Positions 58,477 through 64,000 of a stretch of 64,000 nt of DNA are shown here, one piece after another. The notes below the pieces were generated by a model, which was not told the origin of the DNA, made no database searches, and worked only from the letters and a program-made list of their open reading frames with translations. Positions within the stretch are counted from its first letter, which is position 1, and each line of letters begins with the position of its first letter. The translations under genes were made by a program, and so were the position numbers. The stretch spans positions 1 to 64,000 of the forward strand of contig NZ_JSFH01000004.1 in assembly GCF_000784835.1 (NCBI RefSeq), written 5' to 3'. The DNA comes from Thermotoga sp. Mc24 (GTDB lineage: Bacteria > Thermotogota > Thermotogae > Thermotogales > Thermotogaceae).

Positions 58477-59154
58477 TTAAAAAAGGTTTTTCAACCAGTC
58501 AAAAATAGGAATTAAAACCAGCGCCGGAAGTAGGTTTCCAACCTTCACTTCTCTCACTTTGAGAATTCTTATTCCAAGGCCCAGAATCATGACACCACCC
58601 GTACCTACAAAATCGGAAATAAAGATATCGCCTGTAAGAAAGGTCAGGCTCTTCGCGAAAACAACGAGAAGTCCCTGAACGAGGAAGACAGAAACCGCCG
58701 AGAGAAAAACCCCTGTTCCTAAGGTTGCCGTGAGCACTGTGGCTGACACTGTGTCGAGCACCGTTTTCACGAGTATCAAATCCGCATTTCCTGTGAGTCC
58801 TATGTTTATAGATCCCACTATGGTCATGGGACCAACCAGAAAGAGAAGCGAAGAGGTGAGAAAACTCTCCGCAAACCCCTGGGAATCACTGAACTTCTTC
58901 CCAATACCTTCTATTCTGTCCTCTATTCTGAATAATTCTCCGATAACGCCACCTGAGACAAGCGCTAAGAGTATCATCAAGAAATCATCACCCTGGGTGA
59001 CCATCCGGATACCTATACCCAGCGTGGTGAGTCCTATCACCGTGAAAAGAATGTCGTGTAATCTCTGAGGGATTTTTCTTTTGAACAAGAAACCCACGGA
59101 CGCACCGATCAAAACTCCAAATGCATTCAGAAGAACAGCGTAGTGAAACATCAT
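58477..59154 (-). CDS. DUF554 membrane protein
   Basis: The 225-residue protein has about six or seven hydrophobic helices and the DUF554 pattern: LLNAFGVLIGASVGFLFKRKIPQR at the N-terminus, GGVIGELFRIEDRIEGIGK, and FVGTGGVMILGLGIRIL near the end. Its function is unknown; it may transport a small solute. Its start overlaps the stop of the desulfhydrase/deaminase gene by 4 bases. Confidence 0.9.
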   Translation of the reverse strand: MMFHYAVLLNAFGVLIGASVGFLFKRKIPQRLHDILFTVIGLTTLGIGIRMVTQGDDFLMILLALVSGGVIGELFRIEDRIEGIGKKFSDSQGFAESFLTSSLLFLVGPMTIVGSINIGLTGNADLILVKTVLDTVSATVLTATLGTGVFLSAVSVFLVQGLLVVFAKSLTFLTGDIFISDFVGTGGVMILGLGIRILKVREVKVGNLLPALVLIPIFDWLKNLF

Positions 59155-60089
59155 ACCAACCTCCCACTCTGTGCAAACAAGCCAAATATTCCTCCTGTGT
59201 GGATGAAAAGAACGTTCTTTCCCGAGTTTTTGAACATCTCAACCATTCCTCTGAAGGCCTTTGCTGTGTAGACCGGATCAAGGATGATGCCCTCTATTGA
59301 AGCTACTTTTTTCAAGATCTCCACATCCTCACTGGAAGGAATCGCATATCCTGGACCCCTGTAATCATCAACCACTTCGAAAGCGGGTTCATTGACTCTC
59401 AGGCCGTACTCTTCCATACCACTAATTATTCTTTTCACCTTCTCCACAAAATAATCCGAGTTTTTCGTGGTAACGTTCACACCCACCACGGGCACGCGAC
59501 ATCCCAGAAAAGAGACACCAGCCGACAATCCTGCTATGGTTCCCCCGCTTCCAACAGCACACACAATAGCATCGAAGGATTCGAGATTCAATTGATCCTT
59601 CATCTCCAGTACTGCATTGAAGTAGCCAAAAGCCCCAAGAGAGTTCGAACCCCCTTCGGGTATCACGTACACCTTTTCGCCTTTTTTCTCCCTTATCTTT
59701 CTGTGATCATCGAAGATCTCATCGATGCGTTCGTATTCTTCTTGGGAGACTTCTACTATTTCAGCGCCGAGGAGAAGATCGAGAAGGAGATTTCCGTTCA
59801 GTACCTTCTCTCCTTTCCTGAGGAAGAGAACAGGTTTCAAACCGTATTTTCTCGAAACGTATGCCGTTGCTCTGGCGTGGTTCGACTGAAGTCCTCCACA
59901 GGTGAACACGGTCGTTGCCCCTTCCTTAAGAGCTTCCCAGAGGAGATACTCCAGCTTTCTGATTTTGTTGCCTGATCCCACAAGCTCTGTGAAATCGTCC
60001 CTTTTGATGTAGATGTTGAACCCGCATTCTTCCGACAATCTTCTGAGAAACTGAACGGGTGTGGGTTTAAGTGCAAGATCGATTCTCAT
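59151..60089 (-). CDS. PLP-dependent D-cysteine desulfhydrase / ACC deaminase family
   Basis: The 312-residue fold-type II PLP enzyme has the Lys loop VGSGNKIRKLEYLL (PLP-binding Lys near residue 40), GGLQSNHARATAYVS and the phosphate-binding GSGGTIAGLS. T. maritima TM0225 is described as an ACC deaminase-like protein, and family members mostly act on D-cysteine. D-cysteine desulfhydrase seems the more likely role. It is divergent from birA over a compact shared promoter region. Confidence 0.9.
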   Translation of the reverse strand: MRIDLALKPTPVQFLRRLSEECGFNIYIKRDDFTELVGSGNKIRKLEYLLWEALKEGATTVFTCGGLQSNHARATAYVSRKYGLKPVLFLRKGEKVLNGNLLLDLLLGAEIVEVSQEEYERIDEIFDDHRKIREKKGEKVYVIPEGGSNSLGAFGYFNAVLEMKDQLNLESFDAIVCAVGSGGTIAGLSAGVSFLGCRVPVVGVNVTTKNSDYFVEKVKRIISGMEEYGLRVNEPAFEVVDDYRGPGYAIPSSEDVEILKKVASIEGIILDPVYTAKAFRGMVEMFKNSGKNVLFIHTGGIFGLFAQSGRLV

Positions 60090-60115
60090 TCGTCTCCCCC
60101 CCTCTCTTTGTTTGT

Positions 60116-60125
60116 TAGAATTGTA
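60116..60125. promoter_or_regulatory. Overlapping divergent -10 boxes for birA and the PLP enzyme gene
   Basis: TAGAAT on the + strand (60116-60121) and TACAAT on the - strand (60120-60125) overlap by two bases. The former is about 22 bases before the birA start, the latter about 30 bases before the other gene. Two polymerases could not bind at once. Confidence 0.45.
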
Positions 60126-60143
60126 GCACGGGAGGGAGAGAGA

Positions 60144-60839
60144 TTGATAGGAGAAAAGATCATTTCTTTTGAATCCATAGATTCCACAAATCGTTTCTTG
60201 AAGGAAAATTGCCGATTCTATCCCGACGGCACGGTGGTTGTCGCGTTAGAGCAGACCTCTGGATATGGAAGAAACGGAAGGCACTGGCACTCTCCAAAGG
60301 GTGGACTATGGTTTTCGGTGCTTTTCAAACCGAGGAAACCTCTGGAGCTTTCGTTTTACACGAGGGTATTCTCAGTAGCAATTGTGAAGACTCTCGAAAA
60401 CATGAAAATACACGCGAACATAAAGTGGCCCAACGACGTGTACATAAACGGAAGAAAGCTCGCGGGAATTCTTTCAGAGGGAATTTTTGAAGGTGTAAAA
60501 CCTCTCGCAGTTGTTGTGGGAGTGGGTATGAACGTGAACAACGAGATCCCGGTCGAGTTGAAAACGAGAGCGATCAACCTGAAAGAGATCACAGGGAAAG
60601 AAATCAGTATCATAAAACTCATGGAGTCGATATTGAAAAACGCACGCGTGATCTTTAGAAAGTATTCAAAGAAAAAAGAGTCTTTGACGAGGATCTGGAA
60701 GAGATATCTTCTTCAAAAAGAAGGAGATTTCGTATTTCTGGAAGGAAAGAAGGGAAAAATCGTGAAGATAAACCCCGATAGTCTGTTGATAGACTTCAAC
60801 GGAGAGATCAGAAGGGTTTACTCACTCTCTCCTCACTGA
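60144..60839 (+). CDS. birA: Biotin--[acetyl-CoA-carboxylase] ligase (catalytic domain only)
   Basis: Activates biotin and attaches it to carrier proteins. The 231-residue protein has ISFESIDSTNRFLKE, VVVALEQTSGYGRNGRHWHSPKGGLWFSVLF (the GRGR-like adenylate loop reads GRNGRHW), IKWPNDVYINGRKLAGILSE and VGVGMNVNNE. It lacks the N-terminal DNA-binding domain, so it is not a repressor. TTG 60144 is chosen: GGAGGGAGAG precedes it, and a further upstream TTG would begin inside the promoter. Confidence 0.94.
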   Translation: MIGEKIISFESIDSTNRFLKENCRFYPDGTVVVALEQTSGYGRNGRHWHSPKGGLWFSVLFKPRKPLELSFYTRVFSVAIVKTLENMKIHANIKWPNDVYINGRKLAGILSEGIFEGVKPLAVVVGVGMNVNNEIPVELKTRAINLKEITGKEISIIKLMESILKNARVIFRKYSKKKESLTRIWKRYLLQKEGDFVFLEGKKGKIVKINPDSLLIDFNGEIRRVYSLSPH

Positions 60840-61041
60840 GGATTTCATAGCCTCCGTTTCCTACGACCCTTAAGGTTATTTTCTTCGCTGGTAAAAGCAC
60901 CTCTACGATGTCTCCGTCTTTTACCTCGTAGGAGGCCTTCGCGGGTCTTCCATTCACCAAAACTCTCTGTCCTTTCAGCAGTTTCTGGGCAACCGTTCTT
61001 CTCTTCACCACCGAAATCTTAAGAAACAAATCTAATCTCAT
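60808..61041 (-). CDS. Small S4-domain RNA-binding protein
   Basis: The 77-residue protein is little more than one S4 domain (MRLDLFLKISVVKRRTVAQKLLKGQRVLVNGRPAKASYEVKDGDIVEVLL), like the heat-shock Hsp15/YlmH-type RNA-binding proteins that act on ribosomes. The likely start is ATG 61039-61041, giving the standard MRLD beginning. It overlaps birA (convergent) by 32 bases and the ABC ATPase gene by 4 bases. Confidence 0.9.
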   Translation of the reverse strand: MRLDLFLKISVVKRRTVAQKLLKGQRVLVNGRPAKASYEVKDGDIVEVLLPAKKITLRVVGNGGYEILSEERVSKPF

Positions 61042-61838
61042 GAATTGCACACCCTTTCCAAAAGTTCATCGTCGCTCATCGAGAAGGGATATTCTCCCTT
61101 CAAAACTAATTTTCTCATAATCAGCATCTTGCTTGTGAAAAATCGGGGATCGTATTCTTCAAGAAATTCTATTCTGGTCCCATCAAAGACCTTCTTTCCT
61201 TTCTCAAGTACCACCACACGATCCACGTGATTCATCACTGTTTCAATATCGTGAGAGATAAGGATGACCGTCTTTCCAAGAGTCTTCCACTTCTCCACAA
61301 TCCCCAGAAGGTCTGTCTTCCCTTCCCGGTCCAGCCCCACAAGAGGCTCATCGAGGATGAGAATATCCGGTTCATGAACAATCACGGAAGCGATCGCTAC
61401 CCGTCTCTTCTCACCACCGGACAGGAAAAACGGCACTCTGTCTTTAAAAGAATCGAAATCCAATCCCACGAACTCCATCGCTTTTTTCACTAGAGGAACA
61501 GGATCTCTATCTGGATAGAAGTTCTTCACGGCAAAAGCCACTTCGTCAAAAACCCTCTCTGCGAAGAACTGATCCTCAGGGTACTGAAAAGCGATTCCTA
61601 TGCTCCTTCTTATCTCGTAACCTTTCTTTCTTTCTCCGTCGTAAAGCACAGCACCTGAAGTGGGTTCGATCAAACCTGCTACAATCTGAAGAAGGGTTGA
61701 CTTCCCAGATCCCGTATTCCCAGCAACAAGGATACACTCTCCCTCGTTGATAACGAGATTCACGTTCTCGAGCGCTTTTTTCTCTAAAGGTGTTCCTCTG
61801 TGAAAGATATGAGAGACGTTGACCACTTCTATTCTCAT
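61038..61838 (-). CDS. ecfA: ECF transporter ATPase subunit
   Basis: The 266-residue ABC ATPase energises an energy-coupling-factor vitamin importer. Walker A GNTGSGKST, Q-loop FQYPEDQFFAERVFDEVAF (typical of ECF ATPases), signature LSGGEKRRVAIASVI, Walker B ILILDEPLVGLD and the His switch LISHDIETV are all present. It is one of the T. maritima EcfA/A' subunits (TM0222). The transmembrane EcfT and substrate-binding subunits are not in the window. Confidence 0.93.
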   Translation of the reverse strand: MRIEVVNVSHIFHRGTPLEKKALENVNLVINEGECILVAGNTGSGKSTLLQIVAGLIEPTSGAVLYDGERKKGYEIRRSIGIAFQYPEDQFFAERVFDEVAFAVKNFYPDRDPVPLVKKAMEFVGLDFDSFKDRVPFFLSGGEKRRVAIASVIVHEPDILILDEPLVGLDREGKTDLLGIVEKWKTLGKTVILISHDIETVMNHVDRVVVLEKGKKVFDGTRIEFLEEYDPRFFTSKMLIMRKLVLKGEYPFSMSDDELLERVCNS

Positions 61839-61887
61839 GTTGAAAATTATATCACGTGGTAAAATTTAACGAGAGGTGAATCACTCT

Positions 61888-63486
61888 ATGAACATTTTTG
61901 AACGTTTGAGAGATCTGTGGAAGAAAATAGCAGACATATGGAACTCTATGTCTCGGGAGAGGAAATTCCTCGTAGGAGGAACAGGTGTTGCCCTTTTGGT
62001 AACGATCATCCTGTTTGCCGTCGTGGCATCCACCCCTCACTACAGACTCCTCGTGGCTGGTCTCAATGAAGATGAAGCGGGTGTGATCATCCAGAAACTC
62101 GAGGAGATGAACGTTCCTTACAAAGTGTCCCCTGGAGGAGATATATACGTTCCCGACAGTTACAACGTTTATGAGCTCAGGATGAAACTGGCATCTGAAG
62201 GAGTTCTTGGAAGTTCAAGGAAAGGTTTTTCTATACTCAGTGAAAACTCTTTCGGAGCCACGAGCTTCGACAAGCAGGTCAAATATCAGATCGCTTTACA
62301 GGAAGAACTCGAAAGAAGCATCATGACGATAAAAGGTGTGAAAGACGCGAGAGTTCACTTGGTCCTTCCGAAGTACACCTACTACGTTCGTGGTGAGATG
62401 GCAGAACCCCGAGCATCAGTTCTCGTGGTCTTGGAGCCCGGTGCAGAACTCACCCGTGAACAGGTGAGAGGAATCGCTGAGCTCGTCTCGGGGGCTGTTG
62501 AGGGGTTGAAACCGGAGAACGTGAGGATAGTGGATAACTACTCCAGATCGCTGAGCGATATGTTAGAAACAGACGAAGAAACCTTCCTCGCCTCCAGCAA
62601 ACTGGAATTGAAGCAACAGCTTGAGAAATACTACGAAAGTAAAATAAAGAAAGCACTGGAAAGCGTTTTCGGCCCTGGAAGGGTGGAGGTAATACCCGAC
62701 ATATCGATCAACTGGTCCAAGATAGAAACAGAGATGAAAAAGTACGAAGCGCCTGCCAGAAGAGAAGGTTTGGTGAGAAGTCAGGAAACGCAGGTGGAGA
62801 AGAGCCAAAACCTTCCTCCAACCGGAGGACCAGCGGGGACGGATTCGAACATACCGCCTCTCACTTATCCATCAACCACGTCCGAAGGAACGAGTACCTA
62901 CGAACGAACCCATACCATCACCAACTACGAATTGAACGAAGTGTACCAGAAGATAATACAGAACCGCGAAGGAGAAATCTCTTCGCTTTCCGTCGCTGTC
63001 ATAATCGATGCTTCTTCTTCTGTTCTTCAAAACAGCAGTGACTGGAGCAGTGTGATAAACGATCTCGTAGAAAAAGGTGTAGGATCCATAACGTCTTCCG
63101 CCTCTCTCAGCGTCGCGGTTGCCTTTTTGCCATTCGATCGTTCCATCGAAAGGGTTCTTCAGGAAGAACTGAAGCAGATTGAAACGAGAAGAAGGTTCGT
63201 CCTGTATTCGGTGGGAATAGCCCTGCTTGGATTTCTCACGTTCATACTCATCTATCTTGTGATCATCCAGATAAGAAGAATAAGGGCAAGGAAACTCGCA
63301 GAAGAACGGAGAAGAAAATTGGAAGAAGAGGTAAAAGAGATTCTTCAGGAGGAATTGAAGGAAGAAGAGGTATCGCCAGAAGAAAAGGAGCTGCTCGAAC
63401 TTGTGGAAGAGCTGGAGAACATCTTTTCCCGTTCACCCTCCGATATCGCCGAGATAGTCCGGTTGTGGTTCTTCGAAAGGGGATGA
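61888..63486 (+). CDS. fliF: Flagellar MS-ring protein FliF
   Basis: Forms the membrane ring at the base of the flagellum. The 532-residue protein has a first membrane helix (FLVGGTGVALLVTIILFAVV), the periplasmic ring-building domains (YRLLVAGLNEDEAGVIIQKLEEMNVPYKV, GVKDARVHLVLPKYTY), and a second helix (VLYSVGIALLGFLTFILIYLVIIQI). The cytoplasmic C-terminal tail, LSPSDIAEIVRLWFFERG-like at its end, binds FliG. ATG 61888 follows GAGGTGA; a GTG four codons earlier lies in that ribosome site. Confidence 0.96.
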   Translation: MNIFERLRDLWKKIADIWNSMSRERKFLVGGTGVALLVTIILFAVVASTPHYRLLVAGLNEDEAGVIIQKLEEMNVPYKVSPGGDIYVPDSYNVYELRMKLASEGVLGSSRKGFSILSENSFGATSFDKQVKYQIALQEELERSIMTIKGVKDARVHLVLPKYTYYVRGEMAEPRASVLVVLEPGAELTREQVRGIAELVSGAVEGLKPENVRIVDNYSRSLSDMLETDEETFLASSKLELKQQLEKYYESKIKKALESVFGPGRVEVIPDISINWSKIETEMKKYEAPARREGLVRSQETQVEKSQNLPPTGGPAGTDSNIPPLTYPSTTSEGTSTYERTHTITNYELNEVYQKIIQNREGEISSLSVAVIIDASSSVLQNSSDWSSVINDLVEKGVGSITSSASLSVAVAFLPFDRSIERVLQEELKQIETRRRFVLYSVGIALLGFLTFILIYLVIIQIRRIRARKLAEERRRKLEEEVKEILQEELKEEEVSPEEKELLELVEELENIFSRSPSDIAEIVRLWFFERG

Positions 63487-63490
63487 GGAT

Positions 63491-64000
63491 ATGCCCGAGA
63501 AAAAGATCGATGGCAGAAGAAAAGCCGCAGTTCTTCTGGTGGCCCTTGGACCCGAAAAAGCAGCCCAGGTGATGAAACACCTTGACGAGGAAACAGTGGA
63601 ACAACTGGTGGTAGAAATCGCAAACATTGGAAGGGTTTCTCCAGAAGAAAAAAAGCAGGTTTTGGAAGAATTTCTGAGCCTCGCCAAAGCAAAAGAGATG
63701 ATATCAGAGGGTGGTATAGAGTACGCAAAAAAGGTTCTGGAAAAGGCATTCGGGCCTGAAAGGGCAAGAAAAATCATAGAAAGGTTAACTTCCTCCTTGC
63801 AGGTCAAGCCTTTCAGTTTTGTAAGAGACACAGATCCCATCCAGCTTGTGAATTTCCTCCAGAGTGAACATCCGCAGACCATAGCGGTTGTTTTGAGTTA
63901 CCTTGATCCCCCAGTCGCGGCCCAGATCCTTGGAGCGCTCTCTGAAGAACTTCAGATCGAAGTTTTGAAGAGAATTGCTCTACTCGAACGTACCTCTCCA
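63491..64000 (+). CDS. fliG: Flagellar motor switch protein FliG, partial at window end
   Basis: This gene runs off the window after 170 codons. It opens MPEKKIDGRRKAAVLLVALGPEKAAQVMKHLDEETVEQLVVEIANIG, the FliG N-terminal domain that binds FliF. The start of the middle domain follows, including the EHPQTIAVVLSYL motif (HPQTIA). The ATG comes four bases after the fliF stop with a GAGGA site. The C-terminal torque-generating charged domain is outside. Confidence 0.97.
   Translation, partial: MPEKKIDGRRKAAVLLVALGPEKAAQVMKHLDEETVEQLVVEIANIGRVSPEEKKQVLEEFLSLAKAKEMISEGGIEYAKKVLEKAFGPERARKIIERLTSSLQVKPFSFVRDTDPIQLVNFLQSEHPQTIAVVLSYLDPPVAAQILGALSEELQIEVLKRIALLERTSP

Overview
This window comes from a hyperthermophilic Thermotoga, very close to T. 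maritima and its relatives. The gene order ppdK-fba-ackA-araR/araA, metF-metH, uvrC-mnmG-dnaN, topA, rpmB-smpB-gatC-csrA-dprA, rnf, glgCD, mur, nuoEF, ecfA and fliFG follows the T. maritima chromosome as I remember it. Genes sit nearly head to tail, many with ATGA-type overlaps. Shine-Dalgarno sequences are strong (GGAGGTGA type), and GTG and TTG starts are common. I see no tRNA, rRNA, CRISPR array or insertion sequence. No intergenic gap exceeds about 215 bases.

Positions 1-11200 form an arabinose/arabinoside locus. From the left it holds a noncoding stretch and terminator, an AT-rich ABC sugar importer whose two permease genes both carry an apparent single-base frameshift in a homopolymer, and a cytoplasmic GH127-type beta-L-arabinofuranosidase. 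Next come a second ABC importer (the T. maritima-type ara transporter), L-arabinose isomerase on the + strand, and the convergent GntR-type regulator AraR. Three GTACGTAC palindromes, one in front of each sugar operon, are the likely AraR operators. Imported arabinosides would be cut in the cytoplasm and isomerised by AraA. Neither importer has an ATPase gene here.

Positions 11200-22530 hold central carbon and one-carbon metabolism. A minus-strand run encodes pyruvate phosphate dikinase, class II aldolase and acetate kinase, ending in araR. A plus-strand run encodes a MetF-like reductase, a stand-alone MetH reactivation domain, a MetH lacking that domain, and MnmE. Positions 22550-46470 are almost entirely one minus-strand block of translationally coupled genes. 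In transcription order it runs from an unknown protein through glycogen synthesis (glgD, glgC), a pilin-like protein, a radical SAM enzyme and the six-subunit Rnf ion pump (rnfC to a very short rnfB). It continues with dprA, csrA, gatC, yraN, smpB, rpmB, a YhaM-like nuclease, topA, ddl, a phosphate permease pair, dnaN, mnmG, a pseudouridine synthase, uvrC and hup.

Positions 46530-54950 are a plus-strand peptidoglycan operon (murE, murF, mraY, murD, ftsW, murG, murC). After it come a phosphoesterase, an auxin-efflux-type carrier, an orphan NuoEF pair with its own promoter and terminator, a DUF554 membrane protein, a PLP-dependent desulfhydrase/deaminase, birA, an S4 protein and an ECF transporter ATPase. 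The right edge is the start of a flagellar operon (fliF, then fliG cut by the window end).

I found no wholly new multi-gene system. The most unusual signals are translational: two homopolymer frameshifts in adjacent permeases, two genes (araR and a pseudopilin-like gene) whose conserved N-terminus has no canonical start codon, and a permease gene whose Shine-Dalgarno is separated from its start by a hairpin.
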